From DATMAM01 sp035559995 (lineage in GTDB: Bacteria; Desulfobacterota; Binatia; UBA9968), in assembly GCA_035559995.1 (NCBI GenBank), contig DATMAM010000060.1:8122-72121 (forward strand): a DNA stretch of 64,000 nucleotides, given 5' to 3'. The notes under the pieces are model-generated. The model was not told where the DNA came from and searched no databases. It saw only the letters and a program-made list of their open reading frames with translations. Of the stretch, positions 51,864 to 60,881 are shown one piece after another. The first letter of the stretch is position 1, and the number at the start of each line of letters is the position of its first letter. The position numbers and the translations under genes are program-made.

Positions 51864-53069
51864 CTAAATTCTCACCTGGCGGATTCTATCCCCAACCTCC
51901 TTTAGACGTTCCTTGTCCACGCAGATCGTAAAGCGCACGTAACCTTCTCCCGGCTCGCCGAAGCCGTTTCCGGGCGTGGTCACGATGCCGGCCTCGTCGA
52001 GAAGCTTCGCCGTGAAGGCCGCCGAGCTGAGGCCTTTCGGGACTTCGACCCAGACGTAAAACGTCGCGCGCGGCTTCTCGCAGGCAAATCCCGCGGCGTG
52101 TAGCGCGCCCACGAGCACGTCGCGACGCTCCTGGAAGATTTTGCGCGTCGGCTCCACCACCGCCTCTCCCAGGCGCAGCGCCTCGATGCCGGCCTCCTGA
52201 ACGGCCTGAAAAATTCCCGAATCGACGTTGGACTTGACCTGCGCGAGCCCGGCGACCAGCTCCGAATTGCCTACCGCCATGCCGATTCGCCAGCCGGTCA
52301 TATTGAAAGTTTTGGACAATGAATGGAATTCGATGCACACCTCGCGGGCGCCGTCGACCTCGAGAAAGCTCGGCGGCCGGTAACCGTCAAAGCCGATCTC
52401 CGTGTACGCCGCATCGTGGCAGACAATGATGCCGTAGCGGTGGGCGAAATCGACGACCTTCGCAAATTGCGCCTTGTCGGCGACCGCGGCCGTGGGATTG
52501 TTCGGATAATTGATCCAAAGCAGCTTGGCCTCGCGGGCGACGCTCTCGGGAATTGCGTCCAGGTCCGGAAAAAAGCCGTTCTCTTTTTTGAGCGGCAGAA
52601 AATAGTTCGTGCCGCCGTTGAACAACGTCCCGATATGGTAAACGGGGTAGCAAGGCGAGGAAACGAGCACGATGTCGCCGGGATCGACGAACGCGACCGC
52701 CATGTTGGCAATGCCTTCCTTCGAACCGATCAGCGACACGACTTCCTTTTCGGGGTCGAGCTTGACCCCGAAGCGCCGGAGGTACCAGTCGGCCACCGCG
52801 GCGCGAAACTCGGGCATGCCGGCGCTACTGGGGTAACGATGATTAGCGGGCTTGGCCGCCGCTTCCGCGAGCCGCTGGACGACTTTGGCGGGCGTCGGGA
52901 TATCGGGATCGCCGATGCCGAGGTCGATCAGGTCCACGCCGCGTTCCTGAGCGGCCCTTTTCTTGCGGTCAATCTCCGCAAAGAGGTAGGGAGGTAAGTT
53001 CTTGATTCTTTTGGCTTTTTCCAATCGCACAGACACGCCCGTCAAACCCCGTGGAACGAAATTGGCCAT
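51864..53069 (-). CDS. dapL: LL-diaminopimelate aminotransferase-type PLP enzyme
   Basis: 401 residues from the ATG at 53069; a GTG at 53027 gives the more usual family start (RLEKAKRIKNLPPYLFAEID) and may be correct. Motifs: IDLGIGDPDIPTP, YPNNPTAAV, CHDAAYTEIGFDG and the Schiff-base Lys in SLSKTFNMTGWRIG. DapL makes LL-diaminopimelate directly from tetrahydrodipicolinate for lysine and cell wall. First gene of the dapL-folK run. Confidence 0.88.
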   Translation of the reverse strand: MANFVPRGLTGVSVRLEKAKRIKNLPPYLFAEIDRKKRAAQERGVDLIDLGIGDPDIPTPAKVVQRLAEAAAKPANHRYPSSAGMPEFRAAVADWYLRRFGVKLDPEKEVVSLIGSKEGIANMAVAFVDPGDIVLVSSPCYPVYHIGTLFNGGTNYFLPLKKENGFFPDLDAIPESVAREAKLLWINYPNNPTAAVADKAQFAKVVDFAHRYGIIVCHDAAYTEIGFDGYRPPSFLEVDGAREVCIEFHSLSKTFNMTGWRIGMAVGNSELVAGLAQVKSNVDSGIFQAVQEAGIEALRLGEAVVEPTRKIFQERRDVLVGALHAAGFACEKPRATFYVWVEVPKGLSSAAFTAKLLDEAGIVTTPGNGFGEPGEGYVRFTICVDKERLKEVGDRIRQVRI

Positions 53070-53155
53070 TTGTAGCTGGTTTTTTCTCTTTTGACAACCA
53101 GTTGGTCTTTGGCCCCTCTTCTAGTACCTTTAGATTGCGGCTCACGCAATCGGGC

Positions 53156-53650
53156 ATGGCTATACAGATCATCGTCGACGGCTACAATCTCATCGGCGCT
53201 CGCGCGGGGCTGAGAGGCAATCTCGAGAGGCAGCGCGAAGCGCTCCTTGAGCGTTTGCAGCGCTACCACGATCGGAGAGGCCACCCGATCATCGTTGTTT
53301 TCGACGGCTGGCGCTCAGGCTGGATCAACGAAATCGAGGAAAAGAGAGACGGGCTCACGGTAATTTTCTCGCGCCAGGGCGAAAAGGCGGACGACGTCAT
53401 CCAGCGGCTGGCGCGCGAATTTGGCGATGCCTCGGTGGTGGTGAGCTCCGATCGCGAGCTGCAGCTGGCCGTGCAGCAAACCGGCGCGACGGTCGTTTAT
53501 GCGAGCGAGTTCGAGCGCAAGCTGCGGCAAGCCGGCTCCGTCGAGCCGGGCCCGGACCCAAGCGAGCCGCCGCGCGCGGAAAAAAAGGGTAACCCGCGAA
53601 AGCTCTCGAAAAGCGAGCGCAAGAGAAGGCAAAGACTCGGACGGCTCTAA
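53156..53650 (+). CDS. NYN domain protein (YacP/Rae1-like RNase fold)
   Basis: 164 residues from the ATG at 53156, where the NYN strand begins (MAIQIIVDGYNLIGA); the frame is open upstream but that part reads through the dapL promoter. Conserved acidic residues are in VDGYNLI, VVFDGW, KADDVIQRLA and VVSSDRELQ, the PIN-like metal site. The C-terminus is Lys/Arg-rich (KSERKRRQRLG), suggesting RNA or ribosome binding. Divergent from dapL. Confidence 0.87.
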   Translation: MAIQIIVDGYNLIGARAGLRGNLERQREALLERLQRYHDRRGHPIIVVFDGWRSGWINEIEEKRDGLTVIFSRQGEKADDVIQRLAREFGDASVVVSSDRELQLAVQQTGATVVYASEFERKLRQAGSVEPGPDPSEPPRAEKKGNPRKLSKSERKRRQRLGRL

Positions 53651-53692
53651 GTTTCCTTGCAATGGCTAGCTTTCGCTGACAGTAAATGGGTT

Positions 53693-54235
53693 ATGACGGA
53701 GTTCAAAGACCGTCTCGTACGAGCGTCCAAACTCGACACTTCTTTATACGAAGAGGTCGAGAACGACCCGAAGGCTCTGGGTGAAGCTACTTTGGTGGTT
53801 GTATTGTCCAGTGTAGCGGCTGGCATCGGCGGTCCCGCCCCGCAGCTGGGACTTGGCAGTCTGCTCGCCGGGACCATCGTTTCTCTTCTGGCATGGTATG
53901 TCTGGGCTTACTTAACTTACGTGATCGGCACCAAACTTCTTCCCGAGGCTGCGACCCAGGCCGACTGGGGTCAACTGTTACGCACGACCGGTTTTTCGAG
54001 TGCGCCTGGTCTTATCCGAGTTTTGGGCGTGATTCCCGGACTTGCGGGCATTACTTTTCTTACGGCTAGCATCTGGATGCTTATAGCGATGGTCGTTGCG
54101 GTTCGTCAGGCGCTTGACTATACGAGCACGCCGCGCGCTGTTGGCGTCTGCGTCATCGGCTGGCTAATTCAGGCGCTGATCCTTGCGCTTTTTTTCACAC
54201 TGACGGAAACGCCCATAGTCACAATCCCAGCGTGA
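53693..54235 (+). CDS. Yip1 domain membrane protein
   Basis: 180 residues from the ATG at 53693 (MTEFKDRLVRASKLD). A short amphipathic N-terminus is followed by about five hydrophobic segments, with WAYLTYVIGTKLLPE, TTGFSSAPGLIRVLG and a C-terminal membrane segment near FFTLTETP. These are landmarks of bacterial Yip1-type integral membrane proteins. Function not established. Stands between the NYN gene and the Tct operon. Confidence 0.8.
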   Translation: MTEFKDRLVRASKLDTSLYEEVENDPKALGEATLVVVLSSVAAGIGGPAPQLGLGSLLAGTIVSLLAWYVWAYLTYVIGTKLLPEAATQADWGQLLRTTGFSSAPGLIRVLGVIPGLAGITFLTASIWMLIAMVVAVRQALDYTSTPRAVGVCVIGWLIQALILALFFTLTETPIVTIPA

Positions 54236-54415
54236 GTTCGTTTTCGACTCAGACGCCCTCAGCCCGATGCTCACCGCTCGCGCGACTGGCTTTCCGAAAC
54301 GTAGTTTTGCGCAACTTCTCCTTTTAACCTCTCTGGTTCCCAAAAACAAACGTAGGCCCCATGTTGATCGCAAGCACGGCCGGTGCTAAAGGGTCCCATA
54401 AAGGAGGCTTACGCC

Positions 54416-55408
54416 ATGAAACTCAATTCCAAGCGTGCAGTGGGATTCTGTGGGTTTGTCGCGTTTCTTATTGCCGCGACGGCACAAGCCGGCGTCTACG
54501 CCTGGGAACCATCCAAGCCGATTGAATTCGTTATTCCGGCCGGAACCGGCGGTGGCGCTGACGTCATGGCGAGGCTTATCGCGCCGATCGTCGAGAAAAA
54601 CAAGTTATCCCCCCAACCCCTGGTGCCAATTAATAAGTCCGGAGGCGCCGGAGCGGAGGGCTTTACCTATGTGAAAACAAAAAAAGGCGATGCTCATACA
54701 ATCATCATCACCCTTTCGAATCTTTTTACGACGCCGCTCGCTACTGGGGTACCGTTTAACTGGAAAGATCTGACGGCTTTGGCAAGACTGGCTCTGGACG
54801 AGTTCATCCTTTGGGTCAATGCTGAGACGCCGTACAAGAGTGCAAAAGAATACATCGAGGCGGTTAAAAAATCTCCCGGCACCTTCAAGATGGGTGGAAC
54901 CGGGTCCAAGCAGGAAGATCAGATTATTTCGGTTCAGTTGGAGCAAGGTTTGGGAGTCAAGTTCATCTATGTGCCCTTTAAAGGTGGGGGCGAGGTCTGC
55001 GCGAACCTCGTGGGCAAGCAGGTAGACTCAACGGTAAACAATCCTGCGGAATGTGCGGGTCACTGGAAGGCGGGGAGAGTCAGACCCCTTGCGGTCTTTG
55101 ATTCAGAGCGCCTGGCGTGGGCTCCGGGCTGGGGCGAAATTCCGACCGTCAAGGAGGCTTTGGGTGTGGACGTCCAATATCTTATGCTGCGCGGCATCTT
55201 TGGGCCGCCGGACATGCCAAAAGACGCGGTCGAATGGTACGTCGGTCTGCTTAAAAAGGTCTCCGAGACCAAGGAGTTCAAGGAATACTTATTGAACAAC
55301 GCGTTGAAAGCAGCCTGGCAAACCGGCCCAGAGTACGTGAAGTGGCTGGAAGGAACTGAGAAGCTGCACAAGGATTTGATGGCTAAGGGTGGGCTGCTGA
55401 AGCAGTAG
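54416..55408 (+). CDS. tctC: Tripartite tricarboxylate transporter substrate-binding protein
   Basis: 330 residues from the ATG at 54416, eight bases after AAGGAGG. Signal peptide cleaved near AQAGVYA. Family motifs: IEFVIPAGTGGGADVMARLI, LVPINKSGGAGAEG and FGPPDMPKDAVEWY. Binds carboxylates in the periplasm and hands them to TctAB. First gene of tctCBA. Confidence 0.92.
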   Translation: MKLNSKRAVGFCGFVAFLIAATAQAGVYAWEPSKPIEFVIPAGTGGGADVMARLIAPIVEKNKLSPQPLVPINKSGGAGAEGFTYVKTKKGDAHTIIITLSNLFTTPLATGVPFNWKDLTALARLALDEFILWVNAETPYKSAKEYIEAVKKSPGTFKMGGTGSKQEDQIISVQLEQGLGVKFIYVPFKGGGEVCANLVGKQVDSTVNNPAECAGHWKAGRVRPLAVFDSERLAWAPGWGEIPTVKEALGVDVQYLMLRGIFGPPDMPKDAVEWYVGLLKKVSETKEFKEYLLNNALKAAWQTGPEYVKWLEGTEKLHKDLMAKGGLLKQ

Positions 55409-55415
55409 ATCGCTC

Positions 55416-55886
55416 ATGCGCAAAGCCGAACTGACCACCGCGATCCTGCTGCTGTTACTCTCCGGGCTCGTTGTTTATGAGGCAATCCGCTTGGGCTTTG
55501 GCTGGGGGCTCGAAGGTCCCCAGCCTGGCTTCTTCATTTTTTGGCTCGGACTTGCTTTGGGAGTTTGTTCTTCGATAACTATCGGGCGCCTGCTATTCGA
55601 CCGGACCATTTTTCAGGGGCAGGAATTCATGCCGAAAGCCTCTTGGCCCGAAGTCCTTAAGGTGTTCCTTCCGATGGTCGGCGCTGTTGTTTTGATGGAG
55701 TTCTTCGGCTTTTACATCGCTTCCGTGATTTACCTGGCCTTCTTCATGCGCTGGGTGGGGCGATTCTCGTGGACAACGTTGCTGTTGATCGCTTTTCTAT
55801 TTGCGTTCAGCCACTACCTTGTTTTTGAAAAGTGGTTCTTGGTTCCTTTGCCCAAAGGAATCCTCGAGGCCTACATCGGGCTCTAG
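55416..55886 (+). CDS. tctB: Tripartite tricarboxylate transporter small membrane subunit
   Basis: 156 residues with four hydrophobic segments. The FGWGLEGPQPGFFIFWLG and C-terminal FEKWFLVPLPKGILE motifs are typical of TctB. It lies 7 bases after tctC and 17 bases before tctA. Confidence 0.9.
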   Translation: MRKAELTTAILLLLLSGLVVYEAIRLGFGWGLEGPQPGFFIFWLGLALGVCSSITIGRLLFDRTIFQGQEFMPKASWPEVLKVFLPMVGAVVLMEFFGFYIASVIYLAFFMRWVGRFSWTTLLLIAFLFAFSHYLVFEKWFLVPLPKGILEAYIGL

Positions 55887-55903
55887 CCGCATCGGGAACT
55901 TAA

Positions 55904-57424
55904 ATGGACAGTCTGAGCAACCTCTTCCTGGGGTTCGGGATTGCTCTAACTCTTTACAATGTGCTGATCGCGTCGGTCGGGGTGTTCCTCGGGATCATCA
56001 TCGGCATCCTGCCGGGGCTTGGCGGCACAAGCGGCGTAGCTATTTTGTTGCCGCTAACGTTTGTCATGGCGCCGACCTCCGCCATCATCTTTCTCACCAG
56101 TATTTATTGGGGGGCCTTATTTGGCGGCGTCATCACATCGATCCTGTTTAACATACCCGGCGAGCCTTGGTCGGTGGCGGCCACATTCGATGGCTATCCG
56201 ATGGCGAAGCAAGGGCGCGCTGGCTACGCCCTATCACTAGCTTTTATCGGCGGTTTTTTCGCGTCTCTCGTTTCGATCATTCTGTTCAGTTTTTTTGCCC
56301 CGCCGCTAGCGGAATTGGCCCTGCAATTTGGCCCGCCTGAATACTTCGCGGTCATGCTTCTCGCATTCAGTACTTTCGTTGGGCTCGGCGGAGGATCAGC
56401 GATAAAGAACTTGACGGCAGCGCTCATTGGTTTTCTGCTCGCGTCGGTGGGCCTGGATATTGTGACCGGAACACCACGCCTGACTTTCGATTCCATCGCC
56501 CTTCTCAGCGGCTTTAACTTTGTCACGGTCTGCATCGGCCTGTTCGGCATCGGCGAAATTCTTATATCCGCCGAGGAGGCGCTGGAATTCAAAGGCCAAC
56601 AGGGAAAAATTGGCATCAAAGACGTCGTGCTCACGATTGCTGACACGTTTCGCAGCTGGGTAACGTGGCTGACCGGAACACTGCTTGGCTTCTGGGTTGG
56701 AGTTCTTCCGGGTACGGGCGCAACGCCGGCCTCTTTCATGGCCTACGGCATGGCGAGACAGTACTCAAGGCAGCCGGAAAAGTTTGGCACGGGTATCACC
56801 GAGGGACTGCTCTCCACGCAGTCGGCAGCTCAGGCAGCGGGCATTGGCTCGCTGTTGCCGCTCGTGACTCTCGGCGTTCCGGGAAGCCCGACGGCTGCCG
56901 TCATGCTCGGCGGTCTCTATATCTGGGGCCTGCAACCAGGACCGCTGCTGTTTATCGAGAAGCCAGACTTCGTTTGGGGGCTGATGGCGAGCATGTATGT
57001 CGGCAATGTCATAGGCCTGCTGATGTGCCTCCTGCTCGTGCCATTTTTTACCATGATCTTGAGAATCCCCTACGCGATCCTCGCGCCCGTGATCGTGCTC
57101 ATCAGTTCCGTTGGCGCTTACGCTGTCAACAATCGTCTGGTCGACGTCTGGCTCATGCTGCTCTTCGGCGTCGTAGGATACGTTTTCAAGAAAATACAAA
57201 TTCCTTTGGCTCCGCTGGTGATCGCTCTCGTTCTCGGCGACATGACCGAAACCGCGCTGCGCCAGAGTTTCATTATGTCTCATGGATCGCTGGCCATCTT
57301 CTTTACGCGTCCCATCTCTGCCGCTTGCACGACGATCGCTATCATGCTTTTTATTTTCCCAACTCTGCGGCTCATGGTTCCCTGGATGCGCGAGCGGCTC
57401 TGGGTACCTCAGGGCGGCGGCTAA
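55904..57424 (+). CDS. tctA: Tripartite tricarboxylate transporter large membrane subunit
   Basis: 506 residues, about 11-12 membrane segments. Motifs: IIIGILPGLGGTSGVAILLP, GGVITSILFNIPGEPWSVA, FDGYPMAKQGRAGYALS and TLGVPGSPTAAVMLGGLYIWG. It forms the permease with TctB using ion gradients to import carboxylates. Followed 13 bases later by the kinase-like pseudogene. Confidence 0.94.
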   Translation: MDSLSNLFLGFGIALTLYNVLIASVGVFLGIIIGILPGLGGTSGVAILLPLTFVMAPTSAIIFLTSIYWGALFGGVITSILFNIPGEPWSVAATFDGYPMAKQGRAGYALSLAFIGGFFASLVSIILFSFFAPPLAELALQFGPPEYFAVMLLAFSTFVGLGGGSAIKNLTAALIGFLLASVGLDIVTGTPRLTFDSIALLSGFNFVTVCIGLFGIGEILISAEEALEFKGQQGKIGIKDVVLTIADTFRSWVTWLTGTLLGFWVGVLPGTGATPASFMAYGMARQYSRQPEKFGTGITEGLLSTQSAAQAAGIGSLLPLVTLGVPGSPTAAVMLGGLYIWGLQPGPLLFIEKPDFVWGLMASMYVGNVIGLLMCLLLVPFFTMILRIPYAILAPVIVLISSVGAYAVNNRLVDVWLMLLFGVVGYVFKKIQIPLAPLVIALVLGDMTETALRQSFIMSHGSLAIFFTRPISAACTTIAIMLFIFPTLRLMVPWMRERLWVPQGGG

Positions 57425-57437
57425 AGGCGGTGCAAAA

Positions 57438-58257
57438 ATGGCCATTATAGCCGTGTCACGCGAGTTGGGCAGTCTCGGCACGCTGATCGGAGCTGCGCCG
57501 CGAAACAACTTGGCTACGGATACATCTATCAGGAGATCACGAGCGAGGCGGCCCGCGATTATGAAGTATTGGAAGAAAAGCTGATCCGCGTGGCAGAAAA
57601 AGCTCCCCGTTTTCTCGAGCGCAGACGCGGGGATTTTCGCCGCTATCAGGCTATCGTCCAAGCTCAAGTCTACAAGGCAGCTCTCCAGGATAACGTTGTG
57701 CTGATCGGTCGTTGGTCCACGCTGCTGCTGCGCGACGTGCAACACGCCTTGCGCGTGCGGATTACGGCGCCCGTGGAAGTCAGCGCGACGCGTGACGGAG
57801 ATGATGAACGTGAGCATGGAAAAGGCGCTGGTAATGGTTCGGCAGAACGACTTAGAGCGCGCCGAGAGAATGCGTCAGCTTTACGCCGTGGAATGGGTGG
57901 CGCCGCACCTCTACGATCTGGTGCTCAATACTGAAAAGCTCTCGGTCGATGCGGCAGCCTCGGCGCTTGTCCACATGGCTCGTCGGAGTGAATTTAAGGC
58001 GACGGTGGAATCAAAGAAGAAGCTTCACGAGCTGCTTCTAGCGTCCAGAATTCGCGCCGGGCTGAAGGCGCGCCGCGCCACGCAAAACGTCGATATCGAT
58101 ATTCAGGTCACGGACCAGCCGCGTCACTTTGGCAGGCGTAGTCGATACGGAGGCGGAAAGGCGCGCCGTCGAGCGAGCCGTATCACGAAGCAAGGATATT
58201 ACGAAAGTTGATAACAACCTGCGCGTCATGGGCTATCGTGGTAGCCGGATTACGTAG
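57438..58257 (+). pseudogene. Frameshifted cytidylate-kinase-like protein with C-terminal BON domain
   Basis: Four consecutive segments in different frames rebuild one protein: MAIIAVSRELGSLGTLIG (57438 on); then AAKQLGYGYIYQEITSEAA to RVRITAPVEV (to about 57785); then MEKALVMVRQNDLERAERM to NVDIDIQVTD (to about 58110); then RVTLAGVVDTEAERRAVERA to YRGSRIT-stop (58257). The order fits a cytidylate-kinase-like family protein fused to a BON domain. Three frame changes mean either a pseudogene or sequence errors. It follows tctA closely and on the same strand. Confidence 0.72.
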
Positions 58258-58359
58258 CGCCTAAGACTAGCGTGGCGTTTCATGCAACGGTTGTCTTCGT
58301 CCCCAATTAACGCGCTCAGCTGTACAGAACGCAGGCCGCTCAAACACCTTCCCGCTCGG

Positions 58360-58905
58360 TCATTTGCGGCTCAACGTCGGAGCGGCGAAGAGGGTCCGCG
58401 GAAGGGATCGGGCGAAAGCGTTCGGTTGAATGTACTGGCGCGTGCCGCCGTTGAAAACATCGGGATGAATGTACCGGCGGTCGTTAAAATCAGGGTCAAA
58501 GCGGCCGCTGCAGGAATGGCCGCGGCACGGCTTTTTAGGGAAGGAGTTGTTTACGACAATGATCGTGACGTTCTCGGGAGCGGCCGAGTCTGCCGCGCTC
58601 CGGCGCGCCGCCGTTTCCATCTGTTCTCGCAAGCCCACCACCGGCTCGTACTTAACTTCTTTGGCGGAGACTGTCGGCGTTGGCGGAACGAAAACGGCCT
58701 CGTCGTATCGCTGCGTTTCCGCAAAGCTATGCCTTACGATCGCTTCTGGAGCTTCTCTTACCTCTGCCGGAACTCTCGAGTAATCGTCCGTGAAGTGGAT
58801 GACCCCGCGCGCATCGATCCACTGAAACACTTCGCTCGCAACCGCGCGCTCGGCGAGAGCCAGGCCCCAGGCCAAGAGCAATAACGCTAGCGCTTTGGCT
58901 TTCAT
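58360..58905 (-). CDS. DUF4124 domain exported protein
   Basis: 181 residues. Signal peptide (MKAKALALLLLAWGLALA, cleavage near AVASE) then the DUF4124 core: VFQWIDARGVIHFTDDYSRVP. The C-terminal half is low in structure with two cysteines (PCRGHSCSGRF), His- and Asn-rich. Periplasmic; function unknown. Convergent with the kinase-like pseudogene. Confidence 0.82.
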   Translation of the reverse strand: MKAKALALLLLAWGLALAERAVASEVFQWIDARGVIHFTDDYSRVPAEVREAPEAIVRHSFAETQRYDEAVFVPPTPTVSAKEVKYEPVVGLREQMETAARRSAADSAAPENVTIIVVNNSFPKKPCRGHSCSGRFDPDFNDRRYIHPDVFNGGTRQYIQPNAFARSLPRTLFAAPTLSRK

Positions 58906-58967
58906 GAGCTGCGTTTCAGTCTAGCTGGCGCGCGCCAAAGATCAACCAGCGGTCCCCCTCTTAGCTC

Positions 58968-59007
58968 TTGACACGGCCGGGCTTTTCCAGTAACGATAAC
59001 AGTTACT
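58968..59007 (+). promoter_or_regulatory. Promoter and palindromic operator candidate of the rubrerythrin operon
   Basis: TTGACA (58968-58973) is followed about 15 bases later by a perfect inverted repeat AGTAAC-GATAACA-GTTACT (58989-59007), which contains the inner palindrome TAACAGTTA. It overlaps the expected -10 region 24 bases before the ATG of rubrerythrin, where AAAGGAGGT provides the ribosome site. A Fur-family gene in the same operon is the natural candidate to bind it. Confidence 0.6.
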
Positions 59008-59030
59008 AATAACACAAAAGGAGGTACTCT

Positions 59031-59477
59031 ATGCCAAGCCTAAAGGGAACCAAGAGCCTGGAGAACCTGAAAGCCGCTTTCGCCGGCGAGTCTCAGGCGA
59101 ATCGCCGGTACTTGTACTTCGCACGCATGGCGGATATCGAGGGCTATCCGGACATCGGCGGTTTGTTTCGCGACACGTCCGAGGCCGAGACGGGACACGC
59201 CTTCGGCCACCTGGACTTTTTAAAGGAGGTTGGTGACCCCGTTACCGGCGTGCCCATCGGCAGCACCGAAAAGAACCTCAAGTCGGCGATTGAGGGAGAG
59301 ACCTACGAGTACACGGAGATGTATCCGGGAATGGCCAAAACCGCCCGCCAGGAAGGCTTTCAGGAGCTGGCCGAGTGGTTCGAGACGCTCGCCAAGGCCG
59401 AAAAGTCGCACGCCGGGCGATTTACCAAAGGTCTCGAGCGTATCGCCGGGAAAGAGCCCGCAGAGGCCGCAAGCTAA
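59031..59477 (+). CDS. Rubrerythrin, ferritin-like domain only
   Basis: 148 residues. The di-iron four-helix bundle has FAGESQANRRYLYFA, EAETGHAFGH, EGETYEYTEMYPGM and KAEKSHAGRF, giving paired E-x2-H ligands. The C-terminal rubredoxin domain of classical rubrerythrin is absent, so electrons must come from another protein; the Fe-S protein encoded next is a likely source. Function: reduction of peroxide in low-oxygen cells. First gene of an operon with a Fur-family regulator. Confidence 0.93.
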   Translation: MPSLKGTKSLENLKAAFAGESQANRRYLYFARMADIEGYPDIGGLFRDTSEAETGHAFGHLDFLKEVGDPVTGVPIGSTEKNLKSAIEGETYEYTEMYPGMAKTARQEGFQELAEWFETLAKAEKSHAGRFTKGLERIAGKEPAEAAS

Positions 59478-59557
59478 ATCCTGATCCGACGCGGCCTAAA
59501 GTTGAGCTTTGCCGCGCGACAGGTTTCTGAACGCCGAGAAGCAAACGGAGCGTAGCA

Positions 59558-59586
59558 GCGGGGCTGGGCGGCATGCCCAGCCCCGC
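59558..59586 (+). other. Strong hairpin between rubrerythrin and the Fe-S gene
   Basis: GCGGGGCTGGGC (59558-59569) and GCCCAGCCCCGC (59575-59586) form a perfect 12-bp stem with a 5-base loop. No T run follows, so it is not a simple terminator; it may stabilise or attenuate the rubrerythrin mRNA. An in-frame ATG (59573) lies across its loop. Confidence 0.7.
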
Positions 59587-59602
59587 AAAGCCGAAATCAC
59601 GA

Positions 59603-60877
59603 ATGGCCACTTTCTTTGAGAGCAAGAATTTCTGGGACGAGCCCGCGGTCGAGAGCGAGCTAAAGCGCGTCTTTGACATCTGCAACGGCTGCCGGCGCTG
59701 TTACAACTTGTGCCCGTCGTTCAACGACATGTTCGAGCGCTTGGACGCCGACGCCGTCGATGGCGACGCCGAGAAGCTTTCCGCCGCTGACTTTCGCAGC
59801 GTCACGGATCTCTGCTACCAGTGCAAGCTCTGCTTCAACCACTGCCCCTACACGCCGCCGCACCGCTGGGAAATCGATTTCCCGCGGCTCATGTTGCGGT
59901 CCAAAGCGGTGCAGGTGAAGCGCGCCGGCCAGACGCTCCAGGACCGTTTTCTGGGGCAGGTGGATCGCATCGGCCGGCTCGGCGCTCTGCTTGCGCCGCT
60001 GGCAAACTGGCTAAACCGCAACCGTTTGAACCGCTGGCTGATGGAAAAGCTGCTCGGCATCCATCGCGACAGAATTCTTCCGCGCTATGCGTCGAAAACC
60101 TTTCGCCGCTGGTTCGACCAAAGGAAGGCGGGCGCTGCCGTCGCAAACGGCAAGAAAGTCGCGCTCTTCTACAGCTGTACCGTCAACTTCAATTATCCGG
60201 AAATCGGCAGGGCTTGCGTTCGCGTGCTGGAGCGGAATGGGGTTGCCGTCGATTGCCCGGCGCAGCGGTGCTGCGGCATGCCGTTTCTCGACGGCGGCGA
60301 CCTTGAAGCGACCCGGGAGAACGCGCGCGCCAATGTCGGCTCGCTCTACGCGCTGGTCGAAGCGGGCTACGACGTCGTGGTTCCCGCGCCGACCTGCGCG
60401 TACATGCTCAGGCGCGAGTATCCGGATTTGCTGGGCGACGAGCGGTCGCGGAAAGTGGCGGAAAAGACCTTCGATGTCTGCGAATATCTGATGGCGCTTC
60501 ACGCCGAGGGGAAGCTCGACACCCGCTTTGTCCGCGGCGCCGGGCGGGTCGCTTACCAGATCCCCTGCCATCTCCGGGCGCAGAACATCGGCTTTAAATC
60601 GCGCGACCTCATGCAGCTTCTGCCCGACACCACGGTCAGGACGATCGAAAAGTGCTCGGCGATCGACGGCACCTGGGGCCTCAAGCGGCAATACTTCGAT
60701 CTCTCGCTCAAGGTGGCGGAGCCTTTGCTCCGCGAGATCCGCGACGCCCAGCCCGACGTGACGGTTTCGGACTGCACGCTCGCCGGGCTTCAGATCGAAC
60801 AGGGGCTTCGTCACAAGACGCTCCACCCGATTCAACTCATCGAGCGCGCCTACGGCTTGGACAGCGAGGAGAGCTAA
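59603..60877 (+). CDS. Heterodisulfide-reductase-like Fe-S protein (GlpC-type)
   Basis: 424 residues from the ATG at 59603 (MATFFESKNFWDEPA). Two 4Fe-4S sites: CNGCRRCYNLCPS near residue 29 and CYQCKLCFNHCPY near residue 72. Two CCG domains follow: FYSCTVNFNYPEIG, RCCGMPFLDGGDLEATREN, TCAYMLRREYP, and a second with PCHLRAQNIG and a modified KCSAIDGTWG motif. Probably soluble or peripheral, relaying electrons to the rubrerythrin. The ATG at 59573 lies inside a hairpin and is less likely. Confidence 0.9.
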   Translation: MATFFESKNFWDEPAVESELKRVFDICNGCRRCYNLCPSFNDMFERLDADAVDGDAEKLSAADFRSVTDLCYQCKLCFNHCPYTPPHRWEIDFPRLMLRSKAVQVKRAGQTLQDRFLGQVDRIGRLGALLAPLANWLNRNRLNRWLMEKLLGIHRDRILPRYASKTFRRWFDQRKAGAAVANGKKVALFYSCTVNFNYPEIGRACVRVLERNGVAVDCPAQRCCGMPFLDGGDLEATRENARANVGSLYALVEAGYDVVVPAPTCAYMLRREYPDLLGDERSRKVAEKTFDVCEYLMALHAEGKLDTRFVRGAGRVAYQIPCHLRAQNIGFKSRDLMQLLPDTTVRTIEKCSAIDGTWGLKRQYFDLSLKVAEPLLREIRDAQPDVTVSDCTLAGLQIEQGLRHKTLHPIQLIERAYGLDSEES

Positions 60878-60881
60878 CGCG

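Noticed and set aside
52323..52997. Plus-strand open frame opposite dapL
   Set aside because: Antisense shadow of a conserved aminotransferase.
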